The position numbers and the translations under genes are program-made. Under the pieces are notes generated by a model. It saw only the letters and a list, made by a program, of their open reading frames with translations, did not search any database and was not told the DNA's origin. Positions 12,371-32,253 of a DNA stretch of 57,500 nucleotides are shown piece after piece; position 1 is the first letter of the stretch; every line of letters starts with the position of its first letter. The stretch lies in the NCBI RefSeq assembly GCF_037975245.1, contig NC_092570.1:15130001-15187500 (forward strand), read 5' to 3'. This DNA comes from Apostichopus japonicus. Taxonomy: Eukaryota; Echinodermata; Holothuroidea; Aspidochirotida; Stichopodidae.

Positions 12371-13848
12371 TCTTGTGCATATACTCTCGATTAAGAAAAA
12401 CAATGTTATCAAACGGAATTTACAGTTTTATATCTTCTACTTCGGATCCACTTTTTGTATCTTTTCGAAATTTTTATGAATTTGTCAGCTGGGGACTTTG
12501 CATAACTCTTGAATTAAAACAAAAACGGTAATTAAGTACAAAAACACAAGAACAAAATAATGCTGCTCTCACCGTTTTACCAATTTACAAGAAGCGAACA
12601 TCTAACCTTAAAATTCTTGCTGGAGTAGTTAATTCACTGGCATTTAAAAGTGAAAGTATCTATTTATGGTTTTTTCTTTATCTTTTCTCCTCGGCTTCGT
12701 TTTCACTCATTAACCTTGTAAAATGACCTTTTTTTTGTGCATTGAAACATCTGGTAATATTTTAGGTATAATTACTTCAACCTTCAAAAACATTAATGGA
12801 ATTTTTTTTACGATATCAACATGAGCGGATCTAGGATCTAGTGTGTGTGTATGTGTGACCTAATGTCATTGAATGTGACTCGCATGTGACGGGGTAGCAG
12901 GGTGGGGGGGGGGGGTAGCAGGGTCTCGGGTCCTACCCACCAAAACGTATACTCTTAGACGTTATAGGCTTAAATGCGCTACATATTATGAGTTATATTT
13001 ATGATATAAATGAGGTCTCTATTTAATTAGCTCCCAACATGTAAAGTTTTGCTCATAATTACTTTATATATATTTTTTTTTGGGGGGGGGGAGGGAGGAG
13101 GGAGGATTTTGTAAACATTAAAGATGTAGGCTGTTGCTATAAATACGGCACCTGAACCTTAAGAAAAGGGTCGAATGTATGTAGCCAAGTAGTATTTTTT
13201 TTTGGCTCATTTGATATGCAAACTTTATGAATAAACACAATATGTCAAAATATATATGCAGATAACTTATGCATTTTGTAAAGCTCATTTATTTCAATAT
13301 CGTTAGCTATAAGCATTACAGACACACAGCAGCTACTCCGTTGACTAGAGGACTGTCTCTGATATTGGTCTATAATGTATAGGGGCCATGACTTTTCATA
13401 ATCAATGACGTCACCATCGGAAAACGACTTAGGGCAAGTTGTATCAATTCCTCTCTGTACCTCATACCTCCCAGCGCGACGAGCGGTATTCATATACCGG
13501 TATGTAACTGATAAGCTCATATCGTTGTGGGGGCGGTATACTTAATCTTAGAAGGTCATATATAATGATGTTCGTGGGACTGCGACGACAATTTTTTTGC
13601 GAGGTACGTCTGAACGAATTTCGTGTAATGCTTTGAATGAGATATACAGTCATGCTGGCCTTTAGTTTACGCTGTGTCATAATGCTATTAAAGTGTATTA
13701 ATATTAAAAAAGATGTTTGCGTTAATTGTTCAATTTTAGATAATTTAACCTGCAGGGTGTTGCTAAACTAAGACGTCATGACTTAATTAACACAAAAAAA
13801 TCTACACAGGAGTATAACTAAAACGGTCGATCAAGGTTGAATAGTTCA

Positions 13849-13890
<42 letters not shown>

Positions 13891-16800
13891 TTTTTTTCTT
13901 TTATATTAGCAACAACCAATAACACTTCCCTTTGTTTCTAAACCTTTGTCTGGACATCTGATGACTATTGTTCTCTATTGTTCGACAACTGGTGACTGGA
14001 ATTTCTTTTGTCCCATGCCACCAGTTGTGAGGCCTAGACATGCCCACACACGCTCTCACACACACCCTTTTTTCAAATACATTTCAAATTAGCTTACCAA
14101 AAGGTTTTTTACACATTGCCATTCACCTTTCGACAGCCTGCTTTTCCATTTTGCTGTAAATTGTTTTAAACAGTGCACCGTGTTACTACAAATGCCATTA
14201 TAATTAACGTCAGTGGTATAAGGTATCATGTAAACGTCTTATAAAAATGTTGATATAAAACATCATGTAGAACCATGTCATCACCCCCCCCCCTCCCCCC
14301 CCCCCCCGCAAAAAAGGGAAGAAATATCTATAGAGCGCCTGTTAATAATATGAAATAAAGAAAAAAAAACACGCATAGATGTTATAACGTGCATACCGTA
14401 CATATGTATTATGACATTATGTGTGTATATGACCTTGCCGTATTGGTTGTAAATACATTCGATGTCTCTTCAAGGATTTATCACACTTCCGATCTGTTTG
14501 TGGCTTTCATGTACTAATAACAGCTCTTAATTACACTAAGTATACTTAGCGTATAGGCTAATGTATTTAGTATGTTTACATACGGTATAATCCTGTAGAT
14601 TTTCCACGTGAGGGGTATATTTATAGTTAGATACAGTTATATAATTATATCTATATTTCATAAAATAAATTGGTAAGTGGTTCAATGATGACGTCATTCC
14701 AACCGGTACTTTATGTACTTTTTACTATTATACAAGCATCAATTTTAGACACTTAAAGTAATGAAGTAATAAGCCTAGGCTATCCATTAATGAAGGGGTT
14801 TGCACAGTAGGGGAGCGTATAATCGCATCCTGCAAAGGTAGGATCGACCTATTAATCTGTCAGATCACGTGCAGCTGTTAGGTTAGTAGACATAACATAA
14901 AGCGGCATTAGCAGCACGGTATGCCATATAAGAGAGCTTAAACACAGCGGGAATCTTTAAGTGACTTTAGTTGTTATTCTTGTCGTTAGCTGGATATAGG
15001 AGGACACGGGGATGTTTAGTTACATAGTACACTATAACTCTAACGCTGTCAGTAATAATTAACGAACGCCGATAATGATACTCATGCCAGCGCTGCAGTT
15101 CTATGACCATACGCTGTGTTTTGAATTCCGGTGAAAGAAATTCTCATGATGAAAAGCCAAATATTCAGGGCATAACCTCTTTGACGCTACGTCCCTTTGC
15201 TCTCCGAAAATTAGTACACAGAAAATGGGGCCTACTTTATTACAGTCGCAGTAAACTCTCTGAACGAGGTATTTATGGCGTCATCAATTTTATTTGCAAA
15301 TTAGCTCAGCGTTGAAGTTAGGAGTATTTAAAGATGTGACGTGATCAATCAAGTAGATTGAAAAAAAAAAAGTTGTTGTGAATTTTAACAGCAAGTTCAT
15401 ACGTCCCATATTATATCACACATTATAACACATAATAAAGTGTAGCGTTACATTATACAGCCCCCAGACCCCGTGGGTGATTGTGGGGAAGGCGAGGGTC
15501 GGACGTAGTTCAATCTTCAGTGGTGTTGAATGTATACCTAATCCCCGTGGCGAGTGGTTCAGGGGTCGGTGAGTTGATCATGTTGGGTCCAGGGAAGCTC
15601 CTGAAATTACGGACACACATTTCTGTCCCTATGTAGATACAAATTTGTGAGTAATTTGTGTTAGGCTACTTAGTTTGAACCCTATTGCACTGAAAATTGT
15701 TGGGGGCGGGGGGGGGGGGGGGTTGGGGAGCCTTGGTCCTTACCCCAGAATTTGGGGGCCCGTTATAATGGAATTAAAATTTTAGGTACTTTAAGACATA
15801 GTGTTTAACTGTAAAACATGTATGCATAATGAAACTCAGGTTTAAACACCGTGCTAGCAGCCTAGATCTAGGCTTATTTGCATTATATAAGCATCGATGC
15901 GAAAAACGTCTTATTGTTCATCAACTGGTTAGTCTACCTGCCAGGTAACTAACTACACTTTCATAGGTTTTAATTTATACAGCGGAACAACGCATCGTAT
16001 ATATCGCTTAATTGCAAATAATTTAGTGGGCAGCTAAATGTAGGTTAAGTATACATGTAACAAATACTGCGATGAAAGCAAAGGATCCTACTGAAGGAGA
16101 ATCAGTGCCCACCCCAGGTAACCACCCCCCCCCCAGAAGGGGCCACGACTTTGGAGGGGCCTGGTGAGATACGTAACAGCAATGAAAGAGTGGGCCGGGG
16201 TGGTTGTTGTCCACATGTGAGCTTGAAACCTTCCGACAAAATGGATCCCCTGTGCATTCTGGTTACCTCAAATTCAATAATTTGAATGTTTGTTTTAATT
16301 GTTATTATTTTGTACAAAAATAAGGAAGCTTCTTTGTAAATTAAATTCTGGTAATTCATTCAACAAAAGGCCACTTTTAAATAATGAAAGAGTTCCTTGT
16401 GATTAAAAAGGCAAAATGTAAAACAAAAATTGGTATTGTCATTTCCAAAATGGCAGCACTCTTAATTGACAAAAGAAGGGCTCACTTCAGTTTTTTTTTG
16501 TAACAAAACTGGTGAGGAGGTGTAAGGGGAGTGGGGGAGGGGGGGGGGGGACTTTCCCTATGGCTCCACGGCTCCGGTGCCCCTGCAACTGTAAATTTCC
16601 CTTCCACACCACCTGCACGAAAAAATATCCGTGCGAACTAATTTCACTGCTATATGGGTCTTGTACATGCTTCATAGACAGATAGATTAATATGAAGGCA
16701 CTTGAAAGACAGTTAAAAACTGCAGCAGTCCAATTATAATGTAGTTTCATGTAAATCCCCAAACCCGTTTCAAAAGGGTTCAACTTGAATGATGTCGAAA

Positions 16801-18277
16801 ATGTGACTTTGCTGGGTAAACTTTGTTGTGTCTACTTTGATTAAGACATCTCCGTGTCAGTGGCCCCTGTCAACTATCTTTCCCCATCGGACCCAGAGCA
16901 AATATCTTACAATCTTTTTTTTTTGTCAAAAGAAACACAGCAAATTGACCTTTACTTTGAAGAATTTCCCATAGGTGATTTTCTTGTCTTTTACCTGTAT
17001 ATACGGTTGTTCGGGTTTTCTGCACCCTCCGGGGAGATTTTTGAATAGTTTCTCTAATACTGTTTGGTTGCATTCAAGATGAGGCCTAGAAAAGGGGGGG
17101 ATATCAACTAGGGGGGAAATTTCATTATATTGTCAAGCATCAAACTAAAAAAAGAACAACATTAAAAAGACGAAACTAATATTGTATTTTTTTTTGTTAA
17201 AAACTCTTGTAGCTGATTTATTTCCTGCAGGTTTAGTTTGAAAACTCGGATAAGAAGTTATAATTTAATAGATGAGTGTAAAAAGTAGGTCAGCCCTGTA
17301 TCAATAGGACAATATATCACTAGGTTAGACATATATACATGCAGCAGGGAAAAGTTAGTACAGCCATTTTGATATTTATATTCGGGTCCTCCTGGCTAAG
17401 ACATTATGAAGAGTCATTGAAGAGTACAGTGTGCATGAGGAAGTTAATATTGACACATAAATATATAGATGATATAGACAATTGTGATGAACAACAACCT
17501 TTAAACAGTTATGAAATAAAAATTCGTTTTGCTTTTTGGAAATATCACAGTTTTAATGCTCCTTTAACTCACAGAGGGGTGAAGACTTTAGTAAGTCTGA
17601 ATATGATATCATCTAACCAGATGTTCAAGTTCTGAATTTTTTACTGTAATGTTTGAAAAAATTGTGAAATTTTGGGACACTTCCCCCCCCCCCTATGTCC
17701 CTATTAAGCTACCCAGAATGGAAAATATTTTATATTTAGCGCTTAACATGAGCTAAATCATGGAGGCACTGTTTTCACTGTCAACATTTTTACCTTCTAC
17801 ATTGAAAACATGAATAGGTACCCCCCAAAAAACAAGGGGGGGGGGGAAGAGAGTAAGATACCGAACCTAGTGGTACTAGATATCACAGATTTACAAAATG
17901 GCAGCCACCAACTTCGTGCTTTAAATGATAGACGAAGTAACATTTTTCAGTCTAAGCTGCTTTTTTGTGGTTGTTCATCACAAAAATCTTTATCATATAC
18001 CGGTATACTTGGTTCTTTGTCTCCTTGCAAACAAATGTCCTTGGATCATGAATATAAAAACAGACGATAAAATAGAAAGAAAGAAAGAAAGAACTTCATC
18101 CAAATTTATCATCAAAAATCTAGTTAAGAATATATTCGTTATATAGACATTTACTATAAAAGTTGTATTTTTATCAAACACTTTGCTACAAAAAAAAAAA
18201 AAATGTAACTTTGTTTTTTAAACTTTCCTTTGATTCTCGACTTACTTCTACTTACAGAATTTTCCTAACATTATTTT
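12371..18277. other. long non-coding stretch upstream of the GPCR
   Basis: Nearly 6 kb without a supported exon. It contains an (AC)n run at 13855-13887 and G- or C-runs near 12905, 13082, 14285-14307, 15708-15722, 16126, 16540, 17683 and 17837. A denser mixed-composition stretch at 14820-15330 has no frame I can recognise. It may hold introns, promoter or an upstream non-coding exon of the GPCR gene, but nothing shows this directly. Confidence 0.5.
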
Positions 18278-18329
18278 TCTTCTTCTTCTTCTTCTTCTTC
18301 TTCTTTTTCAATTTCCTCTCCTGCTGCAG
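18261..18329 (+). promoter_or_regulatory. candidate 3' splice site of a 5' UTR intron of the GPCR gene
   Basis: A branch-point-like TTCCTAACA (18262-18270) is followed by an almost pure pyrimidine tract of CTT repeats and then TGCTGCAG, with the AG at 18328-18329. This is a textbook acceptor about 720 bp upstream of the GPCR start codon. If used, the coding exon would begin at 18330. Several ATG triplets lie between it and the coding start, so a 5' UTR here would carry upstream ATGs. A plain CTT microsatellite is the alternative. Confidence 0.4.
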
Positions 18330-19048
18330 AAAGATCGTGAACGCAGCTGAAACACGCAAGCAGAACTAATTTCGCGGACACGAAGCCAAAATCGAAACCT
18401 TTCTTTGGTTCTCCATTTAACTGATTTCAGTCTACACCTTACTATACAGTGGATTATGTGAATTGTTCTGTTTAATAGGAATATGACAACCGTCGACCAA
18501 AGTATTTATTAAAAACGGATAATTATTCTTATTCTCGAGGAAGAAAATTTTCCAAATATGTAGGAACCACAAAAAAAAAACTTCAACGAAGAGCCTTTGT
18601 TTTGGAAAGGAACTTGGTGATTATCAGGAAAAACTGAGCCTAAGCAAACTTGAAAAAAGCCGAGGCATTGTGCTTACAAAAGTGAAAGAGTTTACCCAAC
18701 ATTTTGATCTGGAATTTAGTAAAAATGTTCTAAATAGTTACAAACCGGAGAATTTGTAAGTCGTCGAAGTGATCAAGCAACTGTTGTTATTAACAACTCA
18801 GACTCAATGAACATTCACAACGCAAAAAATACCTAACAATTCTTGAAATGCAGCAGAAATCCAGAGAGATGTTTTCCAAACTTTGGAGAAGTATGTAGGA
18901 CTGAAGAAGTGTTAATCGTATGAACAATTCGTAAAAATCTGGAGCCCGTTCAGTTAGAACCAAAGATATCAGAGGTTATTTTGATTCGGACACCTGTTCT
19001 AAATAAAGTTCTAAAACAAATATCTATATATAACACCTCACCTCCGCC

Positions 19049-20275
19049 ATGGGTGACACAATAAATATGGCTGACGATGACGCTATCAATAGCACAACCA
19101 TAATCCATACCATGTCTCCGTCCACCCCGACGGACGAGTATGGTTTAGCTCATTCCGTCCCTACGAGCATCTTCGTGATCACCATTCTCGTACTGATCAT
19201 TCTAACGACAGTAATTGGCAATACGTTAGTATGTCTATCGCCGTTGTTCAGCCACAGACTACGGACTGCCACTTACACATTCCTCGTCTCGTTGGCGGTG
19301 GCTGACCTTTTGCTCGGGATCACCGTCCTGCCGTTCAGCGCGATCATGGCGGTCAGTGAGAAGTGGCCACTCAGTATGTTCATCTGTAACATTTACGTGT
19401 CCTGTGACGTCATGTTTTGTACCTCTTCCATTCTGCATCTGCTCGTCATCAGCTTCGACCGCCATTACGCAATCACGAGACCTTACGCTTATCAACGGAA
19501 GATGAACCGTAAGGCGGCGTTGATCTGTATCGCGATAGTATGGATAATATCTGTTCTCATTTCGTTCGTTCCCATCAATTTTGGTTGGAATGTAGACCAA
19601 TCGGTGACAAACGCCGAGGACTGCCAATTCAACGCGACCCTGTTGTTTTCTCTTTTGGACGGGATCTTGCTCTTCTTCGTCCCCATGGCAGTAATGTTCG
19701 TCCTCTACGGTCGGATCGTCTGTATAGCCAGACGGCAGGCCAAAGCTATACGGAGATTGATGATAAACTCGACAGAGGTAGAAGATGGCGCACGGGAGAG
19801 AACCAACAGGCGGTCAATCGATGAACACAAGGCGACCAAAATCATAGCGATCGTGCTCGGATGTTTCGTCATCTGTTGGGTTCCATATTTTACTATTTTC
19901 ACGTTTGGATTAGTTTTTAATAGGAAACCGAACCCTATTGTAGACACGATTGTACTGTGGCTCGGCTACGTCAACAGTTTGGTGAATCCGCTGGTCTACA
20001 CAGCGATGATAAGGGACTTTCGAAACGCATTCAAGCGTATCATTTCAATCTGCTTCTGCAGCCAGCGTGGAAGCAGATGCTTTTGGTTCGGGAAAAATGG
20101 TTCGAAAAGTAACTTCTCGACGACCTATGCACATAACAGTACCCACCCCGAAACAGCGAATGGAGATAACACGTGTAATAAAAACATGCAATTTTCATTA
20201 AAACCAAACGGTTTTTACTCCAAGATATTACGAATGTCAACATCCACAGTACAAGTAGAGTCACAGGGAGTATAA
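19049..20275 (+). CDS. class A aminergic GPCR, histamine H2 receptor-like
   Basis: Intact 408-residue seven-transmembrane receptor in one exon; it should sit in the plasma membrane and sense an amine. The start ATG has a strong Kozak context (GCCATGG); a second ATG is at codon 7. Conserved positions seen: N58 (TM1), D86 (TM2), C113 and C192 (disulphide pair), amine-binding D120 (TM3), S127, W165, D204 and P212 (TM5), C276-W277-x-P279 with Y280-F281 (TM6), W304, Y307, N309 and N313-P314-x-x-Y317 (TM7), then an R-D-F start of helix 8 and Cys335/337 for possible palmitoylation. N14 and N195 are in glycosylation sequons. The TM3, EHKAT/TM6 and IVLWLGY/TM7 segments resemble vertebrate H2 receptors most. 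Oddities: DRH replaces DRY (137-139), and Leu occupies the TM5 site where H2 receptors have Thr. Ligand is inferred; octopamine, trace-amine or orphan receptors remain possible. Confidence 0.95.
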   Translation: MGDTINMADDDAINSTTIIHTMSPSTPTDEYGLAHSVPTSIFVITILVLIILTTVIGNTLVCLSPLFSHRLRTATYTFLVSLAVADLLLGITVLPFSAIMAVSEKWPLSMFICNIYVSCDVMFCTSSILHLLVISFDRHYAITRPYAYQRKMNRKAALICIAIVWIISVLISFVPINFGWNVDQSVTNAEDCQFNATLLFSLLDGILLFFVPMAVMFVLYGRIVCIARRQAKAIRRLMINSTEVEDGARERTNRRSIDEHKATKIIAIVLGCFVICWVPYFTIFTFGLVFNRKPNPIVDTIVLWLGYVNSLVNPLVYTAMIRDFRNAFKRIISICFCSQRGSRCFWFGKNGSKSNFSTTYAHNSTHPETANGDNTCNKNMQFSLKPNGFYSKILRMSTSTVQVESQGV

Positions 20276-20352
20276 AAGTCAACAGATCACGAATGTACAG
20301 ATCAAGGAATGTCAACAGATCAACGAATGAAGGAAACGTGCAAGAAGTACTA

Positions 20353-20368
20353 GATATATATAAATATA

Positions 20369-20428
<60 letters not shown>
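20353..20428. repeat. (AT)n microsatellite in the likely 3' UTR of the GPCR
   Basis: AT run beginning 78 bp after the GPCR stop codon, so probably transcribed. It is self-complementary and would form a long hairpin in RNA. Confidence 0.9.
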
Positions 20429-20429
<1 letters not shown>

Positions 20430-22888
20430 TCTCAAAACCTTGATCCTCCATATTGGGTAATACTGCGTTATCTAAACGAAAATAGCTTCGTATTTCCCTT
20501 CTTATATCCTCCCCTCCCCACCTCTCACCTCCCCTCCCCTCCCCTACCCACTCTTCCCACTCCCTCCAATTCCTTACCCCGTCTATCCCTACAAAATGTA
20601 TTACAATATTAAACATAACCTATGCATGAAATACATAACGTTGTATAGCGACCAAAACAAGAAAATACTTTCGGATGTTAAATATCATGGTAGATTTGTA
20701 TTTGAAGTTGAAACATCGAAGTAGTTATTGTTTCTTAATCACGTGATGCAACGTTTCCCGCTTTAAATGAAGTGATATGTGATAGTACAATATCCTATTT
20801 TAATTTCGTTATATCAAGGATTTTTTTCCCTTCCATATTTAGACTTTGTTCAAAGTGAAATATTGTGTTTTAAAATTTCCATTATCTCATAGTACTTAAT
20901 TTAATTCTTCAGCAATTGATAACTCGCATTCGTTTTTCGTGTGGGATAATTTCGGTATTCTGTCGCAAATTGCGCCTCCTATAATTTATACAAGCCATTA
21001 AATTGAATAAGCGTTTTCTTTTTTGGTAATCTGTTGTGAAGTTAAGATGTTCTATAAACTTACGGCATAGAATTATGAGCAAAATTAACAAAAACAATTA
21101 TATCATCAAAAATACGCAATTTGACCATTTTAAGGTTGAAACTTCCCTTTTTGGATAGAATGGGCCATCTCCTCATTCGATGTAGCGGTATTCCTACTAA
21201 TCGCGGTTAATTATTTACAGTCTCAATTCTAAAAATTATTTGAAAATTCGCTCTTAATTAGCGGCGAAATAAACCGTTATAGGAGCATGTTTTTTTTTGT
21301 TTTTTTTTTTTGGGGGGGGGGTTGGCTCATTCAGTGATGGTAATCTTTTCGTAAAAGATTCAAAAGTTCAAATTGTGACTCTCACTTAATAAAATAAAAT
21401 TGTGGGTCTCAAACCAAAAAATATGATTGAAGAAAATCGTACGCATCTGAACGTCATTGTCCCCGAGTACATATTTTACGTTGCAAAGTGGTTTTGCATG
21501 TTTAAAGTACAACATAAAGTGAAAGTATTTCTTTGTGGGATATCGTTGTACTTCCTTTAATTATTTCTCTAACATGTGACACTTATCCACTTCGGTATTA
21601 ATGATAACGTATGACGTATTCATGTCACGTGATTTGAACACGAATAATTACAAACAACACTTAACCACATGTGCATTTTGCGCCAGTATGTAATATACTT
21701 CATGTCGTGAGTCTCCATATTACGTAATACGTTTTATATAGTGTACGCATGTATTGCGCAACAATATAATATCAACGCTGCTTTGAAATCACCAAAGATA
21801 GACATTAATTATATGCCTACACATTTAGTATACTTGATTTAGTGTTATTTTCCAAAACGGATAATATTCAAACCCGAGTTTTCACGTACAAATTTGTAAT
21901 ACATCGTGCGTAAAACTATGGTGTTGCTACTCAAGAGATGAAGATGGCGCGTATGTTAGCCTTGGTAGTCCAGCCGCTCTGATTTCTGTGATGTTTCTTG
22001 TTAAATGACAATTCTGAAAAATAGTACTGGTAATGTAAAATGTATTGACAATAGTCATTTCAGTTGTCTTCGCAAAACATATCAAAGAAATATAATCTTC
22101 TTGGCCGAAAGTTATTCCGCAAAGAATGCTTTTCTTTTCAACTTATTATGACATGAGGGAGTAAGCACAACTCTAGAATGCTCAGATTATGAGGGAGTAG
22201 GTTAACATCCAGTAAGGGAGAGCTCTATCTCACAAGCTGATTGCATAAAAAAAAACAATTAAAATTTCAAAGAAACCTTTTTCATCGAAAGTACTGCTAT
22301 TGATTGATTCAAGATGTCAGTAAGTGTTTTATTTGATTTATGCCCCAGGTTACATCAACACTGCTTCATAACGTTTTCAGCAATTATGTAAATATGACAA
22401 GATATTCTAAATTTCCAAATATATAAAAGGGTAGCTGTAAATTGCTTCAAACCCCGGCGTCTGATCTTTTGTTTATTGTCTTATAATACCTACTAAAAAT
22501 AGTTGAGCATTGATAACGATGTAGACAAACTGAATTTTTTAAATTATGAGGGTTTATAGTAGATGACTAAAATGTCTGTGCTGAATTGCAATTGAAGGTA
22601 AATTAAAATGTTAGCAACCTTTTTGAATCATGCTAAAACATATTTCTTCGATAACATTATGTGTAGGTGGCTTTACAGTGTGTGATTGTGGAAATGATGA
22701 AGTCTTTCTAAATCTCTTACCTATATTCAACAGATATTTACTCCTAGGGAAAAGAACAACAATATTAATAACTATAACACTGAGTCAATTAACCTAACTC
22801 TCAATTATTGGAAGAATGATGATTTATGGGTAATATGTTTCATTGGTAATGTCAATGGTTAAACATTAATAATCATAATATGAGTATA

Positions 22889-22931
<43 letters not shown>

Positions 22932-23819
22932 AATGTTTAGCCATTAATGTTAAGCCTCAGCTAATAATGAGGTTGTACAGTAAATAGTCAACCGTACTAC
23001 GCACATGTGAGAAGCAGCTGTGCAGCTCCTAAATCATGACAGTATCTCATCGGACAATATCAACAGCACCTTTAGTTACAACATGCATTACTCATAATAA
23101 GAAAACAAACAAAGGAACAACAAAGACACTATTGTTTAATCTCCTTGCTTATGTAGTAAATCATTTATGTCTTCGATAAGTTTGTAATGAAGCCCGCCCC
23201 CACCCTCAAAAATCGTGGTCACAATAAAACAGTGGATATCACAAATTTGAGAGTTTGATGCTTGTATGCTAAAGTTGCTCCATCTCACCAACCCCCCCCC
23301 CCGACCCTACCCCGCTATATCTGTTTCTGATAATGTTATTGCTCAATTATGTAATATGTTAGCCTCTATTAATATCTGTGTTGTTTTCTCGATTCTAAAA
23401 ACTAGTTGCCCTTTGACCACATGACAGCGGGGCACAAAAGCGAAGGGACCTCAGAAGATTCCTTCCCGCTATAAACTTCTTCAGTTACTACATTATTACG
23501 TCACTTAATACGACAATACTTAATACGACAGTTGGGCTTGTATTTCCAATGAACTTATCAAATCAAATTGATTTCAATTGCTGGAGTAACGGAAAGTGTA
23601 TTATGTTTTTGTTTTCATTAAGTTCTTTATCTTTCTGGTTACAATGGGGATCTAGACATGATAAATGAAGAATTACTGCATATCATTGCTATGTGACTTC
23701 TTAGAATTCCATAAACTTTTAATCTGAGTTTACTATAATTTTATTATTTTGTCACTATTCTGCTGAAAGTATGTCTGCAGTCACCGTCTGAAAATAAAAT
23801 AACAAAAGCTAAAATAAAC
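20429..23819. other. non-coding downstream of the GPCR
   Basis: CT-rich stretch at 20510-20575, AT run at 22890-22927, and G- and C-runs near 21313 and 23289. No second gene is supported. The early part may be 3' UTR of the GPCR. Confidence 0.5.
21268..21312 (+). terminator. possible poly(A) signal with U-rich downstream element
   Basis: AATAAA at 21268-21273 is followed 20 bp later by a long T/G-rich tract, the usual layout of a cleavage and polyadenylation site. It would give the GPCR a 3' UTR of about 1 kb. Other AATAAA words occur at 21388-21398, so the choice is uncertain. Confidence 0.25.
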
Positions 23820-24281
23820 AAAGAATAGTAAGAACAGAACAGAATAGAACAGAAGAGAATTAGAATAAAACATAGAATTAGAATAAAATATAGAATAAAG
23901 AATAATGATAAAGAATAGAACAGAACAGAATTGGATAAAGGATAGAATAGAATAGAATAAAGAATAGAATAGAACAGTATAGAACAGAACAGAATTAGAT
24001 AAAGAATAGAATAGAATAAAGGATAGAATAAAGAATAGAATAGAACAGAACAGAACACAATTGGATAAAGAATAGAATAGAATAAAGGATAAATAAAGAA
24101 TAGAATAGAATAAAGAATAGAACAGAACAGAAAAGAATCAGAATAAAGAATGGAATAAAGAATAAGGATAAAGAAATAAAAAAAGGATAGAATAAAGAAT
24201 AGAATAAAGGATAGAATAGAACAGAATAAAGAATAGAGTATAATAGCATAGAATAGAGTATAGAGTAGAATAGAATAGAAT
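23820..24281. repeat. pentamer satellite (AGAAT/AGAAC)
   Basis: About 460 bp built of AGAAT, AGAAC and AAAGA pentamers. A higher-order period of about 64 bp is visible from the recurring word ATTGGATAAAG or ATTAGATAAAG near 23930, 23994 and 24059. Phe/Tyr/Ile/Leu-rich reading frames on the minus strand are artefacts of the repeat. Confidence 0.92.

Positions 24282-28752
<4,471 letters not shown>

Positions 28753-28840
<88 letters not shown>
28753..28840. repeat. (AT)n array
   Basis: Perfect 88-bp AT dinucleotide run, preceded by a short AAT run near 28727-28743. Confidence 0.97.
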
Positions 28841-28842
<2 letters not shown>

Positions 28843-29051
28843 CCTATTTGGATACTAATATATTATAATACGTCATTTTGAATCATAAAATTTATCCTGA
28901 AGACATATCCGAAGATACAAATAAAGATTATAATAGAATATATAATTCGAAAAGTGATATGTGAATTATTGGTGCATAGGAATGTTCAACTATTTTCTGA
29001 TTTCAACATTATGTCAACATTTAATTAACTGTGTTATAAATATATCTATAA

Positions 29052-31452
<2,401 letters not shown>

Positions 31453-31715
31453 CCCAGCAAACACAAAAACGTTTTCAAACGTTATTAAAACGTTTCGTTT
31501 TTTGTTTTGATAACGTTATTTGTGGTGTAATAAATATGTCACGAAAACGTTTTCAGGATATTATTTCAAAACAGGTTTTCGTTAAAACATTAATATAACA
31601 TTAATATCTCATAAAAAACGTTATGCCGACGTTTTTATAACACCACACAACGTTATAAAAACATATTTTAGAGGCTCTTTCAAAAATGTTATGATAACGT
31701 TTTGTGTTTGCTGGG
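31453..31715. mobile_element. miniature inverted-repeat element with AACGTT-rich interior
   Basis: The ends are inverted repeats: CCCAGCAAACACAAAAACG on the left and, reading in from the right, CCCAGCAAACACAAAACGTT. The 263-bp interior is packed with ACGTT/AACGT words in both orientations, so it can fold back nearly throughout. There is no coding frame. A target duplication is not clear (only AG on both sides). From memory, similar termini are common in marine animal genomes; superfamily is not assigned. Confidence 0.75.
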
Positions 31716-32072
31716 AGGAACACCGAAAACGCATAGTTATGATAGGCATATACTTGCGAACTATACACGTACAAAATATTCGTCCAATCTTTGAAATCTT
31801 GTTTGGTCTAGTGCCATGGGAGTCTACTCCTCATACTATCAGTAAATATCAGTAATTTAGTCCATATATTTCGTCTATTTCAATCCTATTTCGTGCTGGT
31901 TTCGTGTTCGTTGCGTCAAGAAGACTTCAGCCTAGTGGGAAAAGGCGTATGACGTATGGCGAAGGGCGTATGGCGAACGTTACTGAATTACATACGTAGA
32001 AGACCACTCTGTATGTTGTATATATGTAAAATTATTATTATTATATTATTAACTAAAGTAATAAATAAATAA

Positions 32073-32109
<37 letters not shown>

Positions 32110-32188
32110 TATACATTTATATATATATCTATATATATCTATATATAAATACAATTTATATTTTTATATATATAAATATGTATGTATG

Positions 32189-32253
<65 letters not shown>

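Noticed and set aside
19021-19034. TATA-like word just upstream of the GPCR ATG
   Set aside because: Only about 20 bp before the start codon, so initiation would fall after the ATG.
19259-19627. Minus-strand frames and a plus-frame shadow within the GPCR
   Set aside because: Antisense or out-of-frame to a clearly conserved receptor.
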